A DNA stretch of 64,000 nt, from positions 63,081 to 127,080 of the forward strand of contig VZRN01005381.1 of NCBI GenBank assembly GCA_013397935.1. Reading direction: 5' to 3'. Position 1 is the stretch's first letter; each line of letters begins with the position of its first letter. This document shows, piece by piece, positions 24,601 to 36,338 of this stretch. The notes below the pieces were generated by a model. It saw only the letters and a list, made by a program, of their open reading frames with translations. It did not search any database and was not told where the DNA came from. This DNA is from Dasyornis broadbenti. Its lineage: Eukaryota; Chordata; Aves; Passeriformes; Dasyornithidae. The translations under genes and the position numbers were made by a program.

Positions 24601-27316
24601 CTGATATGTCTTATATCTAGGCTAAAACACCCAGGTATGATGAATTTCTTGATTTAGGGTTAACTTGCAAAAATTCACAGAACTAAAATCATTATTTGTA
24701 TTATATGTTAAAAATATTATTTGTGATATCTGTTGGCAGAACAATACAGCAGGGTACAAGCATTATGAAGAGACAAAAATTTTAAAAGCCCCAACAGTAA
24801 AGGTAACATGAATAGCTCTTAAAATGTCTAGCACACTGTTTGAATGGTTTTCACACACGAAATTCAAGTGTCACATCCACCAACACCATTATAAATTCAT
24901 TAAATAAAAGAGAAATGAAAGCAACATATCAAGTGCTGCCATGCACTAAAATAAATCGGTTATGAAATCTGTGAAAAGGCCCTAAGGTATCCATCTCTGT
25001 GAGAATCTCAGCCAAAATGTTTGAAGAACACTCAATTCAGTTCCTCTTTATATATCAAACACAAATTGCTTGACATCATTGCCTTTCACAGACGATTACC
25101 ATCCATCATTTCTTATTTGTCATTCACACCAACTCTCCATTCCCTATGATGCTGTATATCTAGTGCTCAAATTTTCAGTCATGATACCGCTATGTTCACT
25201 CCATGTCATCTGTTAGACTTTTGTGTGTGTCCTTCACTCTGATCAAAAAACTAATTAATTGATTTTTTTCATCCCAAATTTTTAAAATAACTGGACTTCC
25301 CTACTCTTATTAAATAAAATGTTAAGTGGTCTTTGCTAGGGCTGTAGAACATGCTTTCTTAGAACAAGTACCATGTATTACTCTTTTCTGAATCACCCTT
25401 TTGGAAGATAATATTCTTCCCCAATTTTCTGGGAATTTTCTTCCAATTCAAGGCTAGATACTTGAGATTTAATTCTTAAAGTATTTTAACTTGAAATATT
25501 AGTGTTATTTTATACTTTTTAGTAAGAATTGGGATTTATCTTTATTACCCTGATTGTCAGTTACAATATTAGAACCCGGGGCAGAGTTTTATTCTTCTAG
25601 AAAGAGAGAATTGAATGTACAGAAAACATGTTAAAGTATGAATTTTCCTTCAGAAGGCTTCAGAGCTTGTGTACAAAGCTGCTGTTTAAGGAACGTTTGG
25701 TCATCTGCTTACTAGAATAATTTGAGACAGACTTTTCTTTGAAAGACTGCAGTCTTGACCAGTAATATCTAAACAACCAAAATTTTTAAAAATAAGAATT
25801 TCCTGAAACTGAAAACAAGCCAACAAACAAAAACAAAGCCACAACACCCCACTCAAACCAAACCAACTAACCAAACAAAAACCCTCCACAAATGCAAAAC
25901 AAAATGCAGTTGAGAAGGAAAAACGCAAAGAAAATTCTATCTATAGACTAATAATAATACGGGATGGATTTTCTATGAGAATATATACTTTAAAAAATCA
26001 TAGCATGATTTTCACGAAGGAAAATTTTCTAGAACAACCAGCCTAATAGAAACAAGGGAGATATCGAGGAGATATTAAAGCTACTTTATAAAGTTGTTTA
26101 CCATTCTGCATATCAAAGTCCAAAGAGGATCAATTCAAAGAGAGGAAAGAACAGAGGAGGGATCCTTGGACAATTAGGAGTCTGAAGAGACTTCATCTTA
26201 TGGAGAATGAAAGAGCTTAGATGGTTTATCCTGTCAAAATGAATACTGAGGAAAAACATGACCTCTAAAAATGTACCATGGAAAATGGCATAGAAAGGTA
26301 ACAAATAGCTAAGAAAGACAATTTGGACTCAAAACCTAATGCATATAGAATGGAATTAAGCATATTAAGACCATTAATTAGGAAAATGTTTTAACCATTT
26401 GGGCAGGGAGGTACAGGAGTAGACTTCCATTTTAAATTTACATTTTAAAAACACTTAAAAAGGCCACGACTCTCATCACCCTGCAAACAGCCTAATCCTG
26501 TTACCAAAAAAAATTGAAATGTAACTTCTTGCAACACCAGGCAATTTAATGACCTAGGGCATCTTTCCTAACCCTATATTGACTTTACTTAACTAGGATA
26601 TGTGATGAGACATGAGGCATTGATAGGGATTTAATGGCCACCTAAACATTCATGGTGGGAAAAAAATTATAACCTCTCACATATCAAGTACTTAACTGGG
26701 GCCAGTGAAATGTTATGCATTTTCCACAATATACAGAATAACTGAAGATAACTGTTTCTCCTAAATCTAGAAAGTGTTCCTGTCAGGAAACAACTAAATA
26801 TTTTAGAAATGTTTACCTTATTTTTTCCATTTAAAATGGATATCATGTTTTCACTTGTATGATACACATCTTGAACACCGACAGCCAAATTCATTATCTG
26901 AAAAGGGCATGTCAGGACAGTTTACTAAATGTAACCACAAGTATTTTTGATTTAAAGAAAGAACATTTTTTATTCCTAGTGTATTTGGGAATGTATATTA
27001 CAGACCTAATTGGTCCCATATCATTATAAATCTCTGGATAGAATTTCACTCAATTTTAAAACTATTGCAAATCTGAGCCATAGAAAGATTTCCATAGATG
27101 GCTGAGTACACTAAGAAAATGGCATAAAGATGATAAAGTTTTACTGTGAGGTGAGTGACAATCAACATTGCAAAACCCTAAATATTGCAGGAGTTTTTTC
27201 CTCAATTCTGTTTTGTGCACTTGGTTTGTTTTTTCATTCTGGTTTGTTTGTAGGGTGTGGGGTTTTTTAGAGTTTCTTTTTTCCTTTCCATTTTCAAAAC
27301 CAGCAAAACTTCCAGT
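21661..27316. other. Long AT-rich stretch without recognised genes
   Basis: About 5.6 kb with only low-complexity features: a CA-rich microsatellite (listed), TA/CA-rich sequence around 23523-23552, an A tract near 23920, and an AAC/CAAAC-rich low-complexity run at about 25805-25905. Open frames are at most about 75 codons and uninformative. Confidence 0.5.
22557..22588. repeat. (CA)n microsatellite, interrupted
   Basis: A CACACA run interrupted by ATGCATA units; a simple-sequence repeat likely to vary in length. Confidence 0.85.
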
Positions 27317-27530
27317 TAGATACTAGGAGAAAAAAATCATAATGAAAGTAGTCAAACACTGAAACAAATTTCCCACATAGGCTATGGAATATCCATCATT
27401 GGAAATATTGAAATTTTGACTGTGTGTGGTTGAATAATGTACTGAGCTTAGGCGCTGGATCTCACTTTGACATTGTGCCTACGTTAAGTTGATAATTGGA
27501 CTAGATGACCTAGAATGGTCCCCTGCAATG
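27317..27530 (+). mobile_element. CR1 LINE 3' fragment, sense on +, diverged
   Basis: Ordered CR1 landmarks: 'gatactagga', 'gtagtcaaacactg', 'ggaatatccatcattggaaatattga', and finally 'ttggactagatgacctagaatggtccc'. The subgroup differs from the 2.4-kb copy, and identity is modest, so it is an old insertion. The terminal octamers have decayed. Confidence 0.8.
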
Positions 27531-28538
27531 TAAGTTTTTTCCATTGTCCATTTACGTGTAGATGTCATTTCTAGCCAGAATTTTCTTTTGATCCTATAAG
27601 CTAAATTTGTGAGTTAGTTTCCTGGTTTAATTATTCATAATTTTAAGAATAATGAATTAAAAAGAAAAACTTATTCTTTGCCTATAATAATAGTACTCTG
27701 GATGCCCTATACCAACATAAATTTAATTCTTATTGTCAGCTGGACAATCCATGTTTTTGTTGTCCAGATAATTGTTTGTAATGGCCTACATCAGGTAGGA
27801 AATTCATGTCAACTATTCTAACTTCCAGAGTCTTTCAGCTGTAGCCTTTAATATGAATCAAGGATTGATCAAAGATTCTGGATGATTTTAAAAAAAATGT
27901 GCTATATCTACTGAGTATCTCAACTATGAGGAGAAACCAAGGGAAACCAGAGTTTATTATTCTATGCATAAGGGAAAGGAAAAGTATTTTATTCAATGTA
28001 TTATAAATTAGTACATGTATGTAGCTTTCCAGGATATTTCAGGTATTTCATTGTTTAATTTATATCATGCTGCAGTTTTCGTAGTCTATTGTCTGAACTG
28101 GTATGAAAGAATATAACATAGGTCGTTACTGTGTGATGTTTTTCTCCAGAATGCAGGTTTTTTTTTCTGAAAAAGAACCCAACAACCAAAACAAAGAAGT
28201 AAAAGAAAAAATTACCCCAAATCCAATAAAACTAAACCAACCAAACAAAAAAAAATTATAACAAAATTAGATATATAATTAAGTTTTAGTTCATTTGAAC
28301 TTTAGAAGAGTCCAGCACATAGTAGATGTATGGTCCTATATTCATGATTGTCATTTGTTTAGTATGTAGCAAATTTAGTCCTTTAAAATTTCTTAAATTC
28401 AGATAAATTGTTCTCTGTTAAAAGTTGTAGTAAATCTAATATAAAGTCTAAAATAAGTTAATTTTAGACTCAAGATATATTTTTGAAAGCATGGCTCATT
28501 TCTTTGTTCACATCTTATTTCTGAATCTGCCTTGAGTG

Positions 28539-28569
28539 TTGACGTAAAATTCATTGACGTGAATTTTAC
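28539..28569. promoter_or_regulatory. Palindrome with two TGACGT half-sites
   Basis: A perfect 10-bp inverted repeat (28544-28553 with 28560-28569, 6-nt loop) overlaps two direct TTGACGT motifs at 28539-28545 and 28554-28560. TGACGT is the half-site bound by CREB/ATF-type bZIP factors. Regulatory function is inference; it could be chance in AT-rich DNA. Confidence 0.25.
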
Positions 28570-30299
28570 ATAGTCTTCCTGATCACAAGAATGCAGATGG
28601 CATTAAAATTGCACAAGAATTCTTATTTGGCTTATAATTACTTCTTTTTAAGGATAGAAAATCAATTAAAAAACTTGACATGACAAATGTTATTACTGAA
28701 TATAGATCTTTTTGTTAAAGGAAGCTGACAATTTCTTTCTTTAAAAGTGACAGTCATCTTACTCTTACCTGATCAACTGAAACAAGCTCTTATTTTAAAA
28801 TTGAATCTCAAATCTCTTTAGAACTTGTTCTATACATTATAACCTTACTGTGAATGACTTTAAAGAGCACTTGCCACTTAGTTCTTTCAAATAAAGGCAC
28901 ATTTAATCCTCCTTAGAGTTGCCACTTTCTCAGTTTTCTTCTTGCTCTTCTTTTTTTTTCCTGAGTTTCAGTGCAAATTCTTCTTATTTTCCACCCTTGC
29001 TTTCTCTTGCAGCTCAATCTACTTCTGATCTATCTAGTCTGACTTCAAAGACTGCATTTCCTGTTACATCTCTTCCTTGACCTGAGAAATTTGAGGCATA
29101 AAAGGTACCTTCTTCTGAAGAAAATAAAAATAATTTATTATGCATATGTTGTGAAACTGTTTTAAGGTGGTGTTAAAAATAGAATTGTGTAGTTTATTTA
29201 AATGATAGCTTGAAAGAGGATAGAACTCAAATGAAGTACTAAATAATAACTTAGAAGTGAAACAAATCATAACTAGATATCATATAGAAACATTACCACT
29301 AAATATATTTTGAGCTCATTAAATGCCACTGATTTGGCCTACTCATGAGTTGGTTATGGTGTGCCAGACAGCTGAGGCAGCCAACTTATTGTATATTTCC
29401 AAGGCCCAAAAATTTCTGCAAATCCACCTTCAGATATTTTCTCTGTTATGAGTTCATCTGTCTTTTAAAGCTGGCAAAGACCAAACCAGTCATATTTAGT
29501 ACTTGAGCTTTGATTAAAATAACATATAACTAATCATGGAAGAATGTCAACCTATAATAGCAGTAGTATTGATTTTTACTGCCATGGTAGAGTATTCTGC
29601 TCACTGTTTTTCTCCCAGAAACAGAGGTTTTTCAAAGAATATATCAATTAATAGTTGGCTGAACACTGTTGCTCCCTAAAACAGTATTTTTGTTTGGATT
29701 TTTATAATCAATGTAAAATTCTGGTTAAAAAAGAGTGTTTATGCAGCTTTGGATTGACTTTAGTGTCCAACTCTGATCACTTTATATGCTAGCTTTGAGA
29801 GTAACAGACTTTCTAAAACAGACACTCTCTAGACCTAAGTTGGTTTATTCTCAACTGGTCTCACTAGAAACTTGTATTCTTATTGCATGATTGTATGTTT
29901 GCATTTGAACTGCAAACAGCTCCACTCGTTGTGTGCTTGCAGTCCATTTAGCTGTCTTTGCAAAACTATATCATAAAGTATAAGTAAAGGGATAGATGTA
30001 ATATGTAATGAACTGCTTACTAAATGCTTAAATTTTCTCCTTCAAAAGGAACATGAAATAAAAGTGGAAACAATCATGAATGAAAATATGTCAAAATTTT
30101 GCTAGTGAAACCATGCAAATTGCAAATGAAAAATGGACTTAATCTGTATGCTGTATGTGTGTAAGGTGTAAATTTATGGTGCTGAAAGAAGTACAACATT
30201 TCCTTTGGCAGAAAACAAACAGGTGACAAACTCCACAGTAGAATTAAATAAACTGATTGGAAAATATAAATGTCTCCATGGAGTTATTGGGATATAATG

Positions 30300-30329
30300 T
30301 TCTGTTCTATTCTATTCTACTCTGTTCTC
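30300..30329. repeat. (TTCTA)n / (TTCTG) pentanucleotide repeat
   Basis: About six imperfect pentamer units (TTCTG, TTCTA, TTCTA and similar); a simple tandem repeat. Confidence 0.8.
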
Positions 30330-31776
30330 AGAGAACGGCTTTGCAAAATTGTGCCTTAGTTGTGAATAAAAGCTGCCACGCTAAATAAAACAAATTACAA
30401 AAGCAGGCAAATGTACAAAGACATATTTAGAACCTAAAGTTATCTCAGACTTCATTCAAAAATCATTGCTCACTTGAAAAACTAAGAAGGTGAAGGAGAA
30501 CCTTTAAAAAACATGGTTATGACTCTTTTCCATGGGACTGGTAACAGTAAAAATTGCCCTTGGTCTACACCTAGGAAAGAAATAATAACTCCAAGGACCT
30601 CGAGAGAATATAGAAATGAAAAACTGGAATAAGCACTTATTTAAAATGTTTATGACATGGATAGTTTACTATATTTTTTCTTCTTTTGCAAATGTTCACT
30701 GTTGTAATTTGGCATATTCCTCTTTAAAAATAGAAAATGGATATTCTGTTTTAAAGTCCTATTACAAAGAAATATGACTTAAATCACACGAGAAGATAGA
30801 GGAGTTTAATATTCACCAAAGGAAACATCAATGTCTATGAAATTTTTGTCATTGAAGTTCACTGAGGCTCCTCCAATTAAGTGAAAAACAATGTCTGAGA
30901 ACACCCTGCAAAAAGTGTATCTTTAGATACCCTAAGACTTTATCTTTTTTGACCTGCATTCAAAAACAAGATCTTATTTGCCTAAATGTTTGAAAGAACA
31001 TGTTCAAAAATTGTGGTGAATGCATAAAGAGAAGAGACACTGTTTCAAGATTCTGAAGTGTTCATGGAGTGCTATTTATGCATTGGTATATGCGATATAA
31101 ATTAGAACTAACCAATTATATTGATATACACTTTCAGCAAAAGCACTTGTCACCATTTTCATTATTTGATCATTTGACCTACAGAATCTCTCAAATATTT
31201 CTTTGATGACTCTTCAAGGGCAGCCTAATAAAGGATAATGGAAACTGCATTCTTCTATTTCTTCACTGATTGTAGAGTACTTACAGATTCATTCCTACAG
31301 TATGATGCTCTTTGTTGTTGATTTTTTCCTTCTCTGGCAGTATGTTATACAAACCTAGCCAGAAAGGAAAGGGCAGCTCTGTGTTAGATCTGGGGATAGA
31401 CAGGAAAATGATAGCAACTTAGCAGTGAGGTAGGCTCCAGTAATGTCAAAACTTGGATGCCTATGGCCATCTCTAAAAGCAGACATTAAAATATCCAGCT
31501 AAAATTTGTCAAATCTAACTTTAATATTTATGTTGGAACTACTTATGCTACATCTCTTATAAAGCCAATTTAAAAGATACAAACAAATGTTCAGGGAAAA
31601 TATTAATTTTACAGTGTACTTCCTAATTAGTTAATAGTCTTATTCCAGACTCCAGTGATGAATTTTACTCGATAAATTTAGGAAGAACTATTTAAATTCT
31701 GGGAGTACTCATTTTTTCATCATTTATAAAGAAGTCTAAAGCCATAAGGCCATAGTACAATTGGTAAGCCATGTGA

Positions 31777-31781
31777 ACTGG
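31777..31781. repeat. Target-site duplication ACTGG (left)
   Basis: ACTGG lies immediately before the TG terminus of the LTR and is repeated exactly at 32669-32673 after its CA terminus. This is the mark of a retroviral-type integration. Confidence 0.85.
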
Positions 31782-32668
31782 TGTTTTGACCCACCCCAGA
31801 AAGCAAGGGTAACCCAGGTTCTTGTTCATAAATCCCTTGGAGTGGATTGGAGTGAATGGTCAGTGTTTGTAAACATATAGAGATACACACATTCACACAC
31901 ACATATATATGGCTTATTTTAGAATAATTCAGTTGTAATAGAAAGCAGATATGCAGTCATTGGGGTTATTATTATCTATAATAACACAGCAATGTGAAAG
32001 CCTAAAAGTATCACTTAAGAAAACAAGGAAAAGAAAGAAAGAGGGAAGAAGGTTAAGAGTAGAAAGATACATAATCACCACTCATAGAGATGAGACTTCA
32101 TTGTTGCAGCTTAGATGCTCCTTGGTCAAAGCCATGGTCCTTTGGGAATGGGAAAAGAAGCCCACAAAACACCAAGTCCAGTGGGTTAAAATACACTGAG
32201 GCTCAGTGAGAACGCTCAGGTACTTCCCCTGGATAGGGGTGGAGCTTTCAGTTCTCTGGTGGAAGGCAGTAGAAATCAGTCTGGGGGTACTTCGGGAGTC
32301 TTTGGTGGTTTATGACATGCTCCAAGACATGACAGCTGCCTCATCTGTCAGCACAGTTGAGCCAGGAATGCCCCATCAGACCTTCCCTGAGTGGGAGAAT
32401 GGGAGAAGGGGGCTTTTTACAAGTGAGCAGTTGTGTAAGGGAGGGCAATTAGCATGATAAGAAGCATCATGTGGTCTTGTCGCCTCCAGGCAGTGACAGT
32501 TCAACCCCTCCCCTTATGCAAACTAGCCATTACACACCCCAAAACTCGCCTCCTCCCTCCGGTGTGTGTGTGTCTGTCTTTCTGTTTGTCTGTGTATATG
32601 CAAACTTGACACCTCACAAATAGGCAAATACTTTGAGTCATTAATCATTAGCAGCCCAGGCTCTCACA
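31782..32668 (-). mobile_element. Solo ERV LTR (887 bp), sense on -, intact termini
   Basis: The element starts TG and ends CA and is flanked by a perfect 5-bp duplication (ACTGG). Read on the minus strand it begins TGTGAGAG and aligns over its whole length to the + strand LTR at 41107-42157. Shared blocks include 'ggttattattatctata', 'gaaaagaaagaaagag', 'gagtagaaagata', 'caccactcat', 'cccatcaga', and 'cactccaatccac.ccaaggga' near the minus-strand 3' end. A 5-bp duplication suits ERVL-like or related elements better than betaretrovirus-like ones, which usually give 6. No internal retroviral sequence is present, so it is a solo LTR left by LTR-LTR recombination. A GTGTGTGT run lies inside near 32562-32570. 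Open frames at 31951-32199 and 32206-32457 are accidental. Confidence 0.9.
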
Positions 32669-32673
32669 ACTGG
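32669..32673. repeat. Target-site duplication ACTGG (right)
   Basis: An exact copy of 31777-31781, directly after the LTR terminus. Confidence 0.85.
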
Positions 32674-35043
32674 GAATAAAATTCTTTGACAAGAAAAGCA
32701 GATAATTAAGGTTCCTTGTTTGGGCAACTACTGAACAAGGACTTCAGAAATTAAGAACATGAAGAGGTGAACATATCAATACCAGTAGCAATATCCTTCT
32801 GTCTTTTGAAATCCAAAGCTCCTTTGAATAACCTTTTAGGTAGACTCTTGTTTAAACAGGTTTTTCCATCCCAGCATATACCATACAGTCTCCATATACA
32901 ACTCCCTCTTTACTTCTCCCTCCATTCATATAGCTACTTTTTTTTTTTTTTTTTCTTTTTAAACAGTATTTCCTTGAAATTTAAAGATAGTTCTAAGATA
33001 AAATACAATTATTTTAAAAATAAATTGACAAGGAAAATAATAAATAAGAGTGAGTTAAATTTACCCTTCATACAGAATGTACTCTGAATTTTAGTTATAT
33101 TTGCCTATTTTTAAGTACAAAGGAACTAGCAATTGTAAGGGTAAGAAAAAGACCTATAAAGAACAGTTCCTTCCATCTTAATGCAGGTGTCTAAAACTGG
33201 TTGGCTGAATCACACTTAAAAATGCGTATGCCTCTTTATTTAGCATCATGATAGCTGGAAAGAAAACTCTATGGCTGATGACAAGCACAGTGAGCAATAA
33301 GGAAAACTCAAGAAAGAGAATATGTCAAAGAAAACCTTAAACTTTAACCTTTTATTTTTGATCTATACGAAACTCAAAATAGCTTCAGGAGAATGAATTA
33401 TTGAGACATACATGCCAAATTGCATGCTGATAAAGCAGAAAGACATTCAAAGTGAATTTGAATTTAGATTTAACAGAGCTGAATTAAATAGCCTTCTTTT
33501 TTTGTAAGGTTAAAATACATCTTTATAAATGAGTAAGATGTGTATTCAGTATTTTCATTATGGGTTTCATCTTTCAGACACAGTTTGTCTTATTGCCCTT
33601 ATCTAAAAAATGCATTATTGGGCCTTGGTTCATTATCTACATACCAATTAATTCCTTTTTTGCTTCATTTATTCTTTTTTCCTCTTGACTTCTGCCTCAG
33701 TAAATTATCTCTTCCATGGAGAATAGGTGAACAGAAAGTGAAAAAGAATTGGGCTGGTAACTAATGAAATTAGTTGCCTGAAATTCTATAAAGCATTGCA
33801 GAACACATCTTCCTTTTTAAAGTAAAACTTACCATTTTGTCTGCATTGTAAACTTCCACAGGATAAAGGTCAAAGATCATTATATTGTTTTGATGTTAAG
33901 TCTCAAATGGATAGGAAAATGTGTTATAGCACTGGCATCCAATCATATTTAATTTAAATTGTTGCCATCCTTATTTGGATTACTTAATGTACGATGACAT
34001 ATTATAATTATTCATTACTGACACACATGATATGCCAATAATGTTATGTAATAAGAAAATACATCATTACCCAAGTGCTTTAGATTTTTTGTAATTATTT
34101 TTTAATGGAAGTGAATGTATCAACTAAATTCATACAATTACAAGGATTTGGGACTGAATATTTAAGTACTTTTTATGTTTTCCTAAAAGCCATCTAGCTA
34201 AAGTGTTTTTAGAAAAAAATTTAAATCCCAGCAAAATTAGCCTAATAGTTATTATTTTTACATCACAACCTAATGATCATAAAATAGAAAGACCCTTTTT
34301 TGTCTCTAGGATTATTTAAAATCGTCAGAAAGAAAAGTATCAGATGGTCCAATATCTTGCTGTTTTGCATTATAATTCTAGCCTTCACCACAATTAATCC
34401 AGATTTAATTCATCTTCTTAAGTATTTTTTACAGGATTCTTTCACAGAATTTAACAAAAAAGGTTGAGTGAACCTTAACATGCTCCTGAAAGGGATACAT
34501 GCCTGTGGATTGCACAGTTCTCTCAGTTTACTATTGATAGACCTTTGGTACTTAATCCAAATAAAGTTCCTTAGCAAAGTGAAAATAATTTTCAAGTTAT
34601 TTACATGTTAATTTGTATACCGCACCATCAGCTAAGAAAGAAACAAACTACTGAGCTTTTTCACCATGTAAAGTAAAGGTATTGGTCTAGAAGGAGAGTC
34701 TATGAAGTAGTTAAATTCACTGTTTTTCATCAACAGATTTATCTTTTTCAGGAATAGGATCAATCACTCCAATCTATTGACTTCCACTTAAACAAGTATC
34801 CTCATGCTTTATTGAGCAATAAACCACAAAAACAATGGAAGCCTACCTTGTTTTCTAAGAATGTTTCGAGTCATGCTGAGAAGAGACCCAAATTATCTAT
34901 CTTTGAATGCAAATTAAAAATAAAAAAAGAGGAGATTTGAAGTGATTATATATATTGAATTCTATATAGTTTAGTTCTAAAAGCAGCTGGAAGCTGATTA
35001 TATTTCTTCAAGTTTCTGTCTATTTTTTCAGTTTTATTTACAG
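32674..35043. other. AT-rich unique sequence
   Basis: A T tract lies at 32938-32954. About 33890-34310 is homeodomain-motif-rich unique sequence that could be conserved non-coding DNA, but that cannot be tested here. A possible minus-strand exon at 33833-33880 is listed separately. No other gene signal. Confidence 0.45.
33833..33880 (-). other. Candidate minus-strand coding segment ending in a splice donor
   Basis: On the minus strand an ATG (33880-33878) opens 16 codons of balanced composition (FDLYPVEVYNADKM follows the first two) that run straight into a consensus donor, ATG|GTAAGT. An in-frame stop lies five codons upstream of the ATG and no acceptor is seen between. It would therefore have to be a first coding exon. 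A frame this short is easily chance; the donor is the main evidence. Confidence 0.15.
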
Positions 35044-35095
35044 ACTTCTGCTGCAAATTAACATATTTTGGAGAACACTGCGAAGATACAAGACA
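35044..35095 (+). other. Candidate 52-nt exon with EGF-like cysteine motif
   Basis: A pyrimidine-rich tract ending TTTACAG precedes and ACA|GTAAGG follows this stretch, giving good acceptor and donor signals 52 bases apart. In one frame (entry phase 1, exit phase 2) it encodes CKLTYFGEHCEDT preceded by a second Cys. The C...YFGxxCE pattern resembles the C-terminal half of an EGF-like domain. The exit phase matches the entry phase of the next candidate exon at 36289. Against it: only one such exon is visible, the usual C-x-C spacing is imperfect and no parent gene is recognised. It could be a real small exon, a relic or coincidence. Confidence 0.25.
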
Positions 35096-36288
35096 GTAAG
35101 GTGGTTTATTCCTAGAAAGAGTATATATGCATATTCTAAATTATAAAGCTGTTTATTAATATTAAATACAAGAGAAGCATCTAAAAAGCAGAAGCATCTA
35201 CACCTAGTTCAGCCTAAGTGGCAAGTTAGGCAACCAAGGAAAATTAAACAAGCCCTTTAGAGCTTCCAGCTCTGGTGGCTTCTTCTATTACTGGTGTAAT
35301 ATGTTCATAAATATTCTCTTGCACAAAGCTAAACAAAAGCTAAGACAAGTAGGTTTTAGTCACCATTAGTGACATTACTTTAAGCGACCATTAGTCATCT
35401 GATTTCTAGATAACTGCTGTTACAGTTATAGAAGCTTAGTAAAGCTCCAGGCAGGTCAAGCTCAGATAAATCCTACAAATCTTGAGGCCTCTGTGGTTAT
35501 TTCAGTGCACAGTCTCTTACAGGCAATAGCAGCAACATATTTCCTAGGTTACAGGGCTATGTAGTTGTCACTTGGAAGAAACAGGTGTATGACCCTACAA
35601 ATTTCACCCTAAGCAGAACAAAACACTCCAACAGATGAATCTAGTGGCATACTTTCTTGGAGCATCTCAAGGATTCCTTTAACCCTTAATTTATTTTGAT
35701 TTAGATTAAAGTTAATGTATTCAGAAGCTGATGGTAATGTCCTTGTTGACCTTAAAAGTGAAAAACACCATGAGTCCATCAGTACAGTAACCATTTTTTC
35801 ATCATCTAAATTTGGCTAGATATCAAATAACAAGGGCTGATAAAGTACTTATGGCTCAGAAAAGATCTAGCAGAACTTTAAAAGACTCAGAAAAATTAAA
35901 TAGGTCATTCCACACAAAGCGTGAATTAATAAACTAGTCTGGTAGGGAGGCAAAATAAGGGAAAAATAATTGTGATCTATAACAATCATTATAATTTTTT
36001 TTTTTTTGTCTGTCTTTTCAAATATAATAAGAATTGCTAAACACTACCTGAAAGAAGTAAGAAGCAGGTTGAAGCCAGAAAAATGAAATGACACTATGAT
36101 TCTATGAAATAACATGTAAAGGTCATCTATAGAGCAGCTTGTCATGTTTCTGCTGAGGTTTGGTCAGGGTGAAACTGGGACAGAAAATGGAAGAGAAATA
36201 CACTGAGGAATGCAAAATACTCTAAATAAAACAAAATTCAGGTCTTGTTATCGAAGTTTGTTTTTTTTCCTTGACATAATTTTTACAG
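35096..36288. other. Unique sequence between two candidate exons
   Basis: It contains a T tract at about 35996-36007 and a CR1-like tail scrap 'ctatgattctatga' near 36093-36106, too short to call. If the flanking exons are real this is a 1.2-kb intron. The 61-codon minus-strand frame at 35609-35794 has no known domain. Confidence 0.35.
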
Positions 36289-36338
36289 CAGTTGGAGACA
36301 GGAGAGTACTGAACGAGGCTGGTTTCTCCTCTACCCAG
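36289..36338 (+). other. Candidate 50-nt exon with strong splice sites
   Basis: The acceptor context is a long T-rich tract ending TTTTTACAG, and the donor CAG|GTAAGG is near-consensus. In phase 2 entry, matching the 35044-35095 candidate, it reads 16 sense codons (SWRQESTERGWFLLYP) with no stop and exits in phase 1. No domain is recognised. A second frame is also open, so coding status is uncertain, but the splice signals are the best in the window. Confidence 0.25.

Larger units (their letters stand above)
27531..31776. other. AT-rich stretch without recognised genes
   Basis: It contains an AAC/CCAAAC-rich low-complexity patch (about 28180-28255), a short palindrome with TGACGT motifs and a pentanucleotide repeat (both listed separately). 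No open frame above about 70 codons and no family match. Confidence 0.5.

Noticed and set aside
36093..36106. CR1-like tail scrap 'ctatgattctatga'
   Set aside because: Fourteen bases without any upstream CR1 3' UTR landmarks are too little for a call.
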